Shown here piece after piece: positions 8,414 through 16,472 of a DNA stretch of 64,000 nucleotides (position 1 is its first letter; every line of letters begins with the position of its first letter). The DNA is from Pseudomonas sp. PH1b (GTDB taxonomy: Bacteria; Pseudomonadota; Gammaproteobacteria; Pseudomonadales; Pseudomonadaceae). The notes under the pieces are model-generated. The model saw nothing but the letters and a program-made list of their open reading frames with translations. It ran no database searches and was not told the DNA's origin. The translations under genes were made by a program, and so were the position numbers. The stretch lies in NCBI RefSeq assembly GCF_000633395.1, contig NZ_AYMU01000004.1, positions 372,001-436,000 on the forward strand, given 5' to 3'.

Positions 8414-9991
8414 ATGCCACTGACCAGAAGACAATTGATCGCCCGTATTGCTGCGGTCGGCGGCGTTCAGGCGGCGAGTGCGGTCATGGGGCTGTTCGGT
8501 GCTGCGCCTACGGCTGAAGCCTTCGAGGAAAACTATGCCGCGCTGCCCACTGCGGCAGTGGGCAAGGGCGCCCATGTGGTGGTGATCGGTGCCGGGATCG
8601 GTGGCCTGGTGAGCGCCTACGAGCTGCACAAGGCCGGGTTCAAGGTCACCCTGCTGGAAGCCCGGGACCGGGTGGGCGGGCGCAACTGGACGCTGCGCCG
8701 CGGTGACCGGGTGGAGTACAGCGACGGCAGTGCGCAGGTCGTCGAGTTCGACCAGGGGTTCTACCTCAACGCCGGGGCTGGCCGCCTGCCCAGCCACCAT
8801 CAGTTGATGCTCGGCTACTGCCGCGAGTTGGGGGTGGAGCTGGAGGTACTGGTCAACACCAGTCGCAATGCCCTGGTGCGCCCGGACCTGAACCAGCCGG
8901 CGCTGCAGATTCGCCAGGCGGTCAACGACAGCCGCGGACATTTTTCCGAGCTGCTGGCCAAGGCGGTCAATCGTCATGCCCTGGACCAGGAGCTGACCCC
9001 AGCCGATCGCAGCAACCTGTTGAGTTTCCTGAAAACCTGGGGCGATCTCTCGGACAAGCTGGAGTACCTGGGCTCGGCCCGTTCCGGCTACAAGGTCTGG
9101 CCCGGGGCCGGTGACCAGTTGGCGCAGAAGAACGAGCCGCTGCCGTTGCAGACCCTGCTCAACCCGGCGCTGACCACGGCGCTGATGATCGACGAATACC
9201 CGGAGTTCTCACCCACCATGTTCCAGCCGGTGGGCGGCATGGACCGCATCCCCCAGGCTTTTGCCCGGCGTCTGCAAGGGCAGTTGCGGCTGCACAGCGA
9301 AGTGCGTTCGATCAACAATCATGCCGAGCATGCCGAGGTGGTGTACCTGGACCGGCGCAGCGGCCGCACCCAGCGTCTGAAGGCCGACTATGTGATCAGC
9401 AGCCTGCCTCTGCCGCTGCTGGCCAGGGTCGACAACAATTTCAGCGCCCCGGTGCGCCAGGCCATCGGCGCGGTGCAGTTCGGCTATGCCAACAAGGTGG
9501 CCTGGCAGTCCCGGCGCTTCTGGGAGAGCCAGTACCAGATCTATGGCGGGCTGTCCTTCATCAACCAGGAGGCTTCCGGGTTGTGGTACCCCAGCGGGGG
9601 CTTCAACCAGGCCGAAGGGGTGTTGGTGGCGGCTTACAACAACGGTGAAACCGCGCGTCGGTTCGCTGAGAAGAGCCTGGCCCAGCAGATCGAGATTTCC
9701 CGTCAGGCGGTGGAGCTGCTGCACCCTGGCCACAGCCATGAACTGCGCAAGCCGTTGGTGATTGCCTGGAGCCGGATCCCTTACAACTTCGGTCCCTGGA
9801 TCAGCCACGAAGTGGCCGAGCCGGACTACAGCCTGCTCAACCCGCCCCAGGGCCGGGTCTACCTGACCAGCGACGGCCTGGCCCACAGTGGCGTGGGCAT
9901 CTGGCAGGAAGCCGCGGCCGGTGCGGCGCGGCGCGTGGTGCGGCAGCTTTTCCAGCGGGCGCAAGGCTCGTCGTTGCAGCAAACGGCCTGA
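8414..9991 (+). CDS. Flavin amine oxidase (Tat-exported, L-amino-acid/monoamine oxidase-like)
   Basis: A 525-residue FAD-dependent amine oxidase. The Tat signal is MPLTRRQLIARIAAVGG, ending near PTAEAF. The dinucleotide-binding motif VVVIGAGIGGLVSAYEL (about residues 55-71) leads into LLEARDRVGGRNWT. The C-terminal FAD-binding segment is around LTSDGLAHSGVGIWQEAA. It should oxidise an amine or L-amino acid to an imine, releasing H2O2 in the periplasm. A RidA homologue with its own signal peptide follows 127 bp downstream, fitting imine removal. Substrate unknown. Confidence 0.9.
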   Translation: MPLTRRQLIARIAAVGGVQAASAVMGLFGAAPTAEAFEENYAALPTAAVGKGAHVVVIGAGIGGLVSAYELHKAGFKVTLLEARDRVGGRNWTLRRGDRVEYSDGSAQVVEFDQGFYLNAGAGRLPSHHQLMLGYCRELGVELEVLVNTSRNALVRPDLNQPALQIRQAVNDSRGHFSELLAKAVNRHALDQELTPADRSNLLSFLKTWGDLSDKLEYLGSARSGYKVWPGAGDQLAQKNEPLPLQTLLNPALTTALMIDEYPEFSPTMFQPVGGMDRIPQAFARRLQGQLRLHSEVRSINNHAEHAEVVYLDRRSGRTQRLKADYVISSLPLPLLARVDNNFSAPVRQAIGAVQFGYANKVAWQSRRFWESQYQIYGGLSFINQEASGLWYPSGGFNQAEGVLVAAYNNGETARRFAEKSLAQQIEISRQAVELLHPGHSHELRKPLVIAWSRIPYNFGPWISHEVAEPDYSLLNPPQGRVYLTSDGLAHSGVGIWQEAAAGAARRVVRQLFQRAQGSSLQQTA

Positions 9992-10118
9992 GAACGCCGA
10001 GCCTGTTTCTGCGCAGCGTCGCAGCGGGGGCCAAGCGCGAAGCGTCTACTACAGAACAATCACCCTGCCGGGTAGCGGACCTCCGAGGCTGGCATTCATC
10101 ACCTTGGAGCGTCTTTGC

Positions 10119-10616
10119 ATGTCGATAAAACACACCGCCGTGGGGCTGGGGCTGCTGATGGCCGCCAGCAGCAGCTGGGCCGCAGGAATCCAGCGCGTGC
10201 CGTCCAGCTATCCCAATTCACCGATCCTGCAATCGGTGACCCTGCCCGCCAACAGCGAGGTGACTTACCTCTCCGGCTTGCTGCCGGACCCGCAGGACCC
10301 CAAGGCGCCCAAGGAGCAGATCCACGCCGTGGGCAACACCGAGGCGCAGGCCCGGGTGGTGTTGCGCAAGATCGAGACGATTCTCGCCAGCCAGGGCCTG
10401 GGGCTGGGGGATGTGGTGCAACTGCGGATCTACCTGGTGGGGGACCCGGCCCTGGGCGGCAAGCTGGATTTCGACGGCCTGCAGGTGGCTTTCCGCGAGT
10501 TCTTCGGCACCCAGCAACAGCCGCTGAAGCCGGCCCGGACCACGGTGCAGGTGGCGGGGCTGGTACTGCCCGGCGCCCTGATCGAAGTTGAAACCGTTGC
10601 TGCCCGAGCGCGCTGA
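10119..10616 (+). CDS. RidA (YjgF/YER057c) family protein with signal peptide
   Basis: A 165-residue RidA-fold protein whose N-terminus is a Sec signal peptide (MSIKHTAVGLGLLMAASSSWAAG), unlike the usual cytosolic RidA of about 130 residues. The C-terminal signature is present: PARTTVQVAGLVLPGALIEV, with the conserved Arg, and the EVE. RidA enzymes hydrolyse reactive imines/enamines, the product type of the oxidase encoded upstream. ATG 10119 is preceded by TTGGAG. The pairing in one compartment makes a functional link likely. Confidence 0.87.
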   Translation: MSIKHTAVGLGLLMAASSSWAAGIQRVPSSYPNSPILQSVTLPANSEVTYLSGLLPDPQDPKAPKEQIHAVGNTEAQARVVLRKIETILASQGLGLGDVVQLRIYLVGDPALGGKLDFDGLQVAFREFFGTQQQPLKPARTTVQVAGLVLPGALIEVETVAARAR

Positions 10617-10641
10617 GCCCCCTTCAAAAGGATCTGAAGTC

Positions 10642-13110
10642 ATGAGTATTTCCTTGCGTAATATCGTCCTCAGCGCCGCCCCCGTGAGCCTTGGCCTGCT
10701 GGGCCTGGCGGCGCCTGTGGAGCTGCTGGCCGCCGACGAGACCCTGGGCACCGTGGTGGTCACTGGCGTGCGCGGCAGCCAGCAACGCACCGTCACCGAC
10801 AGCCCGGCGCCGATCGATGTGATCGACAGCGAACAGCTGCGCAGCATCGGCCAGAATGGCCTGAAAGAAATGCTCGGCCGGCTGCTGCCGTCGTTCAACG
10901 TGCCCACCATCAACGGTGGCGGCACCGCGTTTCTGGTGCGCGGGGTGAGCATGCGCGGCCTGGGTGGCGACCAGGTGCTGGTGCTGATCAATGGCAAGCG
11001 CCGGCACAACTCGGCGCTGATCAACAATGGCGCGCGGGTCGGCAACGCCTCGGTGCCGGTGGACCTGGACCTGATTCCCACGGCGGCCATCGAGCGCATC
11101 GAAGTGCTGCGCGATGGCGCGGCGGCGCAGTACGGCTCGGACGCCATCGCCGGGGTGATCAACATCATCCTCAAGCGCAACGCCGAAGGCCTGACCTCCG
11201 ACACCACCCTGGGCCAGTACTACGACGGCGACGGCACCACCGGCCACGAAGCCTTCAACTGGGGCAACAAGCTGGGAGAGAACGGCGGCTTCATCAACCT
11301 GTCCTGGGACGCCAAGCTGCAGGAGCCTTACGAGCGCTCCAGCGCCGCCAGCGGCCAGCTGTACTTCAAGCAGGCCGACGGCTCGCCGGACCCTCGGGAA
11401 AGCAATCGCCAGGGCTGGGGCACCGAGTACGGCCTGGGCCGTGACCGCACCACCAGCCTGGCCTACAACGCCGAGCTGCCCCTGGACGACGACCTCAAGC
11501 TGTATTCGTTTTCGACCTTGAGCTACCGCAACAGCAACAAGGACCTGGGGCATCGCAAGCCCACCGACATCACCAGCCTGGCGGGGGTGCCCAATGCGCC
11601 GTACCCCAACGGTGGCCAGGCGCGGCGGGAAATCCGCGAGACCGACTTCCAGGTTGCCGGCGGCGCCAAGGGCCTGCTCGGTGGCTGGGACTGGGACCTG
11701 TCGAGCACCTACGGCAAGGATCGCGGTGTGCTCGATACGGCCAACAACCTGAACATCTCCAACGGCCCCTACAGCCAGCACGACTTCCACCTGGGCAACC
11801 TGGTGTTCGACCAGTGGACCAACAACCTGGATTTTTCCCGGGCCCTGGACATCGGCTGGAGCAGCCCGCTGGAAACCTCCTTCGGCGTGGAATATCGCTG
11901 GGAGAAATACGCCCTGGAAGAGGGCGAAGCCAACTCCTACGGCCAGGGCAGCTATGTCCCGGCCACCGGGCCGTTCGCCGGAGTGGTGCCGGACCCGGGG
12001 CTGTTCTCGGTCAACGGCACCACCCCGGAAGATGCCTACAGCCTCAAGCGCCACAGCGAGGCGGCCTATATCGACCTGGGCCTGAACATCACCCCCAACT
12101 GGTACGTCGGCGCGGCGGCACGCTACGAGAAGTACAACCTCGGGGTGGGCGACACCACCAGCGGCAAGCTCACCACCCGTTACGAGTTCCTCCCCGGGTA
12201 CGCGGTGCGGGCGGCGGTGAGCAACGGCTTCCGTGCACCGTCCCTGGCCCAGAGCGTGTTTTCCACCACCAGCACTGTCACCGAATTCGGCGCCGGTGGC
12301 ACCACCAGCTCGGTGCGCACCAAGCAGATGCGCCCCAACTCGCCGGAAGCGGTGGCCCTGGGCGCCAAGGACCTGGAGCCGGAAACCTCGCGCAACTACA
12401 GCCTGGGCTTCACCGCCGAGCCCACCGAGCGGCTGCGCCTGACCGCCGACTTCTACCTGATCGACATCGACAAGCGCATTCTCCAGACCGGCATCCTCAA
12501 GGGCCCGGCGGTGTCGCAGATCCTGGTGGAGAACGGCCTGTCGCCCAACCTTGCCGGGCAGTACTACACCAACGCCGCGGACACCCGGACCAAGGGCGTG
12601 GACCTGGTGGCGGACTACCGCCAGTCGTTCGGCGAGTACGGCACGGCGAAATGGAGTGTCGCCTACAACCACAACAAGACCACCATCCGCGACCTGGCGG
12701 ACACCCCGGCGGCCCTGTCGCGCCTGGGGGCGGGTTATGTGCTGTTCGACCGCCAGCAGCAGATCGACCTGACCCGATCCACGCCCAAGGACAAGTGGAT
12801 CCTCTCCAGCAACTACAAGGTCGGCGACTGGACCACCAACCTGCAACTGACCCGCTTTGGCGAGTACACCGAAGGCTCGAACATCCCGGCCAACGACCGC
12901 ACCTACAGCGCCAAGTGGATCACCGACCTGGACGTGGCCTACGACGTGACCCAGAACCTCACCGTCGCGGTGGGCGCCAACAACCTGTTCGACGTGTACC
13001 CGGACAAGATCGGCCTCAAGGCCTGGGCGGGTACGTACGAGTACGGCATGTTCTCGCCCTACGGATTGGGCGGTGGTTATTACTACAGCCGCGTCAGCCT
13101 GGCGTTCTAG
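10642..13110 (+). CDS. TonB-dependent outer-membrane receptor
   Basis: An 822-residue TonB-dependent receptor. A signal peptide is followed by a TonB-box-like TLGTVVVTG and a plug domain (about residues 35-180, with RDGAAAQYGSDAIAGVIN). The beta barrel ends in an aromatic C-terminus (...YYSRVSLAF). It lacks obvious siderophore-receptor context and sits among an amine oxidase, RidA and an SsuA-like binding protein. It may therefore import an organic nutrient such as a sulfonate, sulfate ester or amine. Its last codons are repeated downstream in the 128-bp tandem array. Confidence 0.92.
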   Translation: MSISLRNIVLSAAPVSLGLLGLAAPVELLAADETLGTVVVTGVRGSQQRTVTDSPAPIDVIDSEQLRSIGQNGLKEMLGRLLPSFNVPTINGGGTAFLVRGVSMRGLGGDQVLVLINGKRRHNSALINNGARVGNASVPVDLDLIPTAAIERIEVLRDGAAAQYGSDAIAGVINIILKRNAEGLTSDTTLGQYYDGDGTTGHEAFNWGNKLGENGGFINLSWDAKLQEPYERSSAASGQLYFKQADGSPDPRESNRQGWGTEYGLGRDRTTSLAYNAELPLDDDLKLYSFSTLSYRNSNKDLGHRKPTDITSLAGVPNAPYPNGGQARREIRETDFQVAGGAKGLLGGWDWDLSSTYGKDRGVLDTANNLNISNGPYSQHDFHLGNLVFDQWTNNLDFSRALDIGWSSPLETSFGVEYRWEKYALEEGEANSYGQGSYVPATGPFAGVVPDPGLFSVNGTTPEDAYSLKRHSEAAYIDLGLNITPNWYVGAAARYEKYNLGVGDTTSGKLTTRYEFLPGYAVRAAVSNGFRAPSLAQSVFSTTSTVTEFGAGGTTSSVRTKQMRPNSPEAVALGAKDLEPETSRNYSLGFTAEPTERLRLTADFYLIDIDKRILQTGILKGPAVSQILVENGLSPNLAGQYYTNAADTRTKGVDLVADYRQSFGEYGTAKWSVAYNHNKTTIRDLADTPAALSRLGAGYVLFDRQQQIDLTRSTPKDKWILSSNYKVGDWTTNLQLTRFGEYTEGSNIPANDRTYSAKWITDLDVAYDVTQNLTVAVGANNLFDVYPDKIGLKAWAGTYEYGMFSPYGLGGGYYYSRVSLAF

Positions 13111-13605
13111 GCATGACCGATATCTATCTCGTAGGAGCTGGCTTGCCAGCGAAGGCGGCCGCATGAGTGGTGCAGGGTTCCAGGACCATTCGCCAGCAAG
13201 CTGGCTCCTACAGTCGCTGTGTCAGCCTGGCGTTCTAGGCATGAGCGATATCTATCTCGTAGGAGCTGGCTTGCCAGCGAAGGCGGCCGCATGAGTGGTG
13301 CAGGGTTTCAGGGCCATTCGCCAGCAAGCTGGCTCCTACAGCCGCTGTGTCAGCCTGGCGTTCTAGGCATGACCGGTATCGATCTCGTAGGAGCTGGCTT
13401 GCCAGCGAAGGCGGCCGCATGAGTGGTGCAGGGTTCCAGGACCATTCGCCAGCAAGCTGGCTCCTACAGCCGCTGTTTCAGCCTGGCGTTCTAGGCATGA
13501 CCGATATCCATCTCGTAGGAGCTGGCTTGCCAGCGAAGGCGGCCGCATGACCAGTACAGGATTCAGGGGCCATTCGCCGGCAAGCCGGTTCCTACAGGGA
13601 GTGGT
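13094..13605. repeat. Four-copy 128-bp tandem repeat containing REP-like palindromes
   Basis: Units begin at 13094, 13222, 13350 and 13478, an exact 128-bp period. Each starts with TCAGCCTGGCGTTCTAGGCA, i.e. the last five codons and stop of the TonB receptor gene. A REP-like inverted pair follows (13130-13213, 13258-13341, 13386-13469, 13514-13597). Copies 1-3 are nearly identical; copy 4 diverges after about 13550, where the next gene begins. The repeat unit therefore arose by tandem duplication across the receptor gene's 3' end. Confidence 0.95.
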
Positions 13606-14506
13606 GTTGTGTTTGTGGCTGGGCAGTGCGCTGGCGCAGCCGGCGTTGCGAGTGTCCAGCCAGAAGCAGTCGCTGAAGATTCTGCTGCAGGCGGCGGGGG
13701 AGCTGGAGCAGGTGCCGTACCCCATCGAGTTCGCTTCCTTCGCTGCCGCAGCGCCCACCGCCGAGGCACTGGCCGCCGGGGCGGTGGACATCGGCAGCCT
13801 GGGGGATGCGCCCTTTGTGTTCGCCGCCGCGGCCGGGGCGCCGCTCAAGACCGTGGGGGTGATCAAGCTCAAGGTCACGCCGACCGCGGTGGCGATCCTG
13901 GTCAAGGAGGATTCGCCGCTGGAGCAGGCCGCCGACCTCAAGGGCCGGCGCATCACTACCACCCGCGGTTCCATCGGCCATTTCCTGGCCCTGGCTGCCC
14001 TGCGTTCGGTGGGCCTGCACGGCAGCGACGCGCAGTTCATCTTTCTCCAGCCGGCCGAGTCCCGCAGCCTGTTGAGCAACGGCCAGGCCGACGCCTGGTC
14101 CACCTGGGATCCCTACACCAGCATGGTGCAGATGGAGGGCGGCAGCCGGGTGCTGGTCAGTGGCGAAGGTCTGTTCGCCGGGCACATGCTGCTGGTGGCC
14201 AACGACCAGGCGATCCGCGACAAGCCGCAGCAGATCGCCGACTTCCTGCGGCGCCTGGATCGTGCCTATGCCTGGGCCAACCAGCACCAGAGCGAGTTTT
14301 CGCAGATCCAGGCCAGCTACAGCGGCCTGCCGGTGGAGGTACATGAACGTTCCAATCGCTACTCGCTGCCCCGGCGCATCGCCGTGGGCCCGACCGTGGT
14401 GGAAGACGTGCAGCACACCGCCGATCTCTATCGCGAGGAGGGCATCATCCAGACGTCTTTCGATGCGGCGGCTTATATGGATGGTCAATTCAATGAAGTT
14501 GAATGA
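13547..14506 (+). CDS. ABC substrate-binding protein, SsuA-like
   Basis: A 319-residue periplasmic binding protein of the aliphatic-sulfonate (SsuA/NMT1) family. Typical segments are VDIGSLGDAPFVFAAAAG, GRRITTTRGSIGHFL and ADAWSTWDPY. The signal peptide ends ...LWLGSALAQ. ATG 13547 lies inside the last REP-like repeat, so the n-region (residues about 7-18) is repeat-encoded. GTG/TTG codons at 13601-13607 are alternative starts but have poor ribosome-site spacing. It has no permease or ATPase of its own nearby, so it may share the SsuB/SsuC-like pair upstream. Confidence 0.88.
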   Translation: MTSTGFRGHSPASRFLQGVVLCLWLGSALAQPALRVSSQKQSLKILLQAAGELEQVPYPIEFASFAAAAPTAEALAAGAVDIGSLGDAPFVFAAAAGAPLKTVGVIKLKVTPTAVAILVKEDSPLEQAADLKGRRITTTRGSIGHFLALAALRSVGLHGSDAQFIFLQPAESRSLLSNGQADAWSTWDPYTSMVQMEGGSRVLVSGEGLFAGHMLLVANDQAIRDKPQQIADFLRRLDRAYAWANQHQSEFSQIQASYSGLPVEVHERSNRYSLPRRIAVGPTVVEDVQHTADLYREEGIIQTSFDAAAYMDGQFNEVE

Positions 14507-14797
14507 CTGCGTGGCAGTTTTATTAATTAACCTCGGGAGTCGTTAAATAAAAAACAGCAAAGATGTTCATCGCTTAAGTTAACTATCAGCAAATTTCATA
14601 ATCTTTCCGCAGTCTCTTTAAAGTGCCTGTGAAGGCGGCTATTTGCCTGATTTTCGATACATTTTTAAGTTTGGATATTAGAGATAAAGGGTATTTCACA
14701 AGGCCTTCGCAACTGCCTAAGGTGGCCCTGAAACAAATTATTACGTTCTACCGGTGTTGTACTTCGTCGCTACTTCCAGGGAATTAAGGGAGCTTGC
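14507..14797. other. AT-rich intergenic region before the cyclodipeptide operon
   Basis: A 291-bp gap, strikingly AT-rich for this genome (for example TTTTATTAATTAA near 14518). It separates the binding-protein gene from the oxygenase gene and must contain the promoter of the cyclodipeptide synthase operon. The composition suggests a horizontally acquired or silenced segment. No small gene was identified and no single -35/-10 pair is assigned. Confidence 0.5.
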
Positions 14798-15574
14798 ATG
14801 TTCACAGTCACTACCGCCGACAAACTTGAAGCGCGGCACATTCTCGATGTTGTGGAAAAACGCTCTTACGGCGTTCAGCTCAAAGGTTTCTGCCCGCCGG
14901 ATACCTTGCAGGTGGCGCGGGATCATCTGTACCAGCAGGAGCTGCGCAGTGCCTTCAGCCAGCAGCAGGAGTTCGTCCGGGTCGGCAAGGCCTACATCGA
15001 GATCCAGGACGAGCAGAGCCGGGCCGAGTATCACGCCCTGGCCCTGCCCAACATCCGCAAGATCCGCAATCTATTCCGGCCCCTGGCCTCGCCCATCGAC
15101 GAGCTGCGCCTGCTGCTGGACGAAGTCTGGCCCCAGGGCGCGCACCTGTTGCAGGTGGACGGGCAGAAGTGCTTCGTCGGCATCGCCCGCTTCCAGGGTT
15201 CGGGGGTCGATCTCACGCCCCACACCGACAAGCTTGAACGCAATGCCCCCGAGGGCCACAGCCCGCAGCTGCTGACCCAGCTGTCCACCAACATCTACCT
15301 GGAGATCCCCGAGGACGGTGGCGAGCTGGAGATCTGGGGCATCGAGCCGGACGAGCAGGAGTACAACCGCCTGAAGGGCGAGCGGGCCTACGGCATCGAA
15401 CGCCACCTGCTGCCGCCGCCGGATTTCGTGGTCAAGCCCGAGCCCGGCGACCTGATCCTGCTCAACCCGCGGCTGATCCACGCCGTGCGCCCTTCGGCCA
15501 GCAGCACCCGGGTCACCCTCGGGGTCTTTATCGGTTACTACGGCGAACACCAGCCTTTGGCCTACTGGAGCTGA
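14798..15574 (+). CDS. 2-oxoglutarate/Fe(II)-dependent oxygenase, putative cyclodipeptide tailoring enzyme
   Basis: A 258-residue double-stranded beta-helix oxygenase. The iron triad is visible as His142 and Asp144 (LTPHTDKLER) and His228 (NPRLIHAVRP), with Arg238 (SSTRVTLGVF) as likely 2-oxoglutarate ligand. ATG 14798 has an AAGGGAG ribosome site. It ends 4 bp before the cyclodipeptide synthase, so the two are almost certainly co-transcribed. The natural inference is that it hydroxylates or desaturates the diketopiperazine. Reaction unknown. Confidence 0.88.
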   Translation: MFTVTTADKLEARHILDVVEKRSYGVQLKGFCPPDTLQVARDHLYQQELRSAFSQQQEFVRVGKAYIEIQDEQSRAEYHALALPNIRKIRNLFRPLASPIDELRLLLDEVWPQGAHLLQVDGQKCFVGIARFQGSGVDLTPHTDKLERNAPEGHSPQLLTQLSTNIYLEIPEDGGELEIWGIEPDEQEYNRLKGERAYGIERHLLPPPDFVVKPEPGDLILLNPRLIHAVRPSASSTRVTLGVFIGYYGEHQPLAYWS

Positions 15575-15578
15575 ACTC

Positions 15579-16328
15579 ATGAGCAAGGTGCAGGAAATCA
15601 ACCTCAAGGCCTACTTCAACAAGGGCGGCGAGGAGCACGAATTCGACGGCAAGCGGGTGGTACTGGCGGTCAGCGTCGGCCAGGAATACCACGAGGACCA
15701 GAAACTGCGGTCCACCATCCACCTGATCAACCAGTCGGGCTTCAGCCACGTCAAGGTGGTGGTGGCCGACACCCTGCAACGCCACAACAAGCACGGCAAA
15801 TCCCCGGGGGAGGCGCTGTCGGCGTCGATCCGCGAGGGCGATGCCTGGCTGGCGCGCAACCAGGACATTCTCGACGGCCTGCGGGTGCCGTATCACATCA
15901 CCCGTTGGAACCAGGAGCTGGCCAGTGATCGCTATGCCGAACTGCGCCAGCAACTGAACCAGGTCTACCAGCAGCGCGAGGAACTGCGCGACGCCATCGA
16001 CAGCACCATCGGCGTGTTCACCGAGCGCCTGCGCCTGCGTGACGAACACGCGGACATCGAGCGGGCGGCGGCCCAGTGCCGGGAATACATCCTCGAAGAG
16101 ATCCCGATCATCCTGCCGCTGTGGGCCGACGAGGGTTACCACTACGTGCTCTACCCGCAGCAGATGACCACGGCCATGGCCACCAGCCGCGAGCTTTTGA
16201 TCGAGCCCCACAGCCCGGACCGGGTGCGCTGGCTGCCGCTGAAGTTCAAGAAGCGCGGGATTCCGATTCCCTTCACCTTGCCCGGCGCCATTCACCCCAA
16301 CTGGACCAGCGGCGCCATCGCCATCTGA
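15579..16328 (+). CDS. tRNA-dependent cyclodipeptide synthase, XYP subfamily
   Basis: A 249-residue protein matching the CDPS family (Rossmann fold related to class I aminoacyl-tRNA synthetases). These enzymes join two aminoacyl groups from charged tRNAs into a diketopiperazine. Ser32 in LAVSVGQEYHE corresponds to the catalytic Ser37 of AlbC. Tyr170 and Glu174 in EYILEEIPII correspond to Tyr178/Glu182. Gln35 with Tyr192-Pro193 (YVLYPQQ) places it in the XYP rather than NYH subfamily. The segment VVVADTLQRHN is also family-typical. Length is normal (220-280). The amino acids used cannot be predicted by eye. Confidence 0.88.
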   Translation: MSKVQEINLKAYFNKGGEEHEFDGKRVVLAVSVGQEYHEDQKLRSTIHLINQSGFSHVKVVVADTLQRHNKHGKSPGEALSASIREGDAWLARNQDILDGLRVPYHITRWNQELASDRYAELRQQLNQVYQQREELRDAIDSTIGVFTERLRLRDEHADIERAAAQCREYILEEIPIILPLWADEGYHYVLYPQQMTTAMATSRELLIEPHSPDRVRWLPLKFKKRGIPIPFTLPGAIHPNWTSGAIAI

Positions 16329-16360
16329 CCCGCCCAGACCTGTTGTTTTCGCTGACCTCC

Positions 16361-16387
16361 GTAGGAGCTGGCTTGCCAGCGAAAGCG
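16361..16387 (+). repeat. Single REP-like element
   Basis: One copy of GTAGGAGCTGGCTTGCCAGC followed by GAAAGCG, without a well-matched inverted partner. It lies in the 144-bp gap between the cyclodipeptide synthase and the MFS gene. Confidence 0.8.
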
Positions 16388-16472
16388 TCCGTTGGCGCGC
16401 TACAGAGCCCAAGGGCCTGTGCGCCAGGGCTCCTGCGGATAACGGTTTTTCTATGACTGACAAGGAGTTTCC

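Noticed and set aside
10624..13164. 846-codon open frame on the minus strand
   Set aside because: It mirrors the TonB receptor gene in GC-rich DNA. The translation is low-complexity (many Val, Gly, Gln, His) and lacks domains, whereas the plus-strand product is a clear receptor.
13073..13550. Small reading frames of about 61-73 codons within the tandem repeat
   Set aside because: They are the same REP-derived text (for example VGAGLPAKAAA) read in each unit, on both strands; no ribosome site or family.
13094..13605. CRISPR array
   Set aside because: Repeats are direct but fill the whole 128-bp unit with no variable spacers, and contain REP palindromes and a gene 3' end.
15579..16328. Isocyanide synthase (PvcA/IsnA), because an Fe/2OG oxygenase is adjacent
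   Set aside because: Length (249) and the Ser32, Tyr170-Glu174, Tyr192-Pro193 pattern fit the CDPS family, not the longer PvcA fold.
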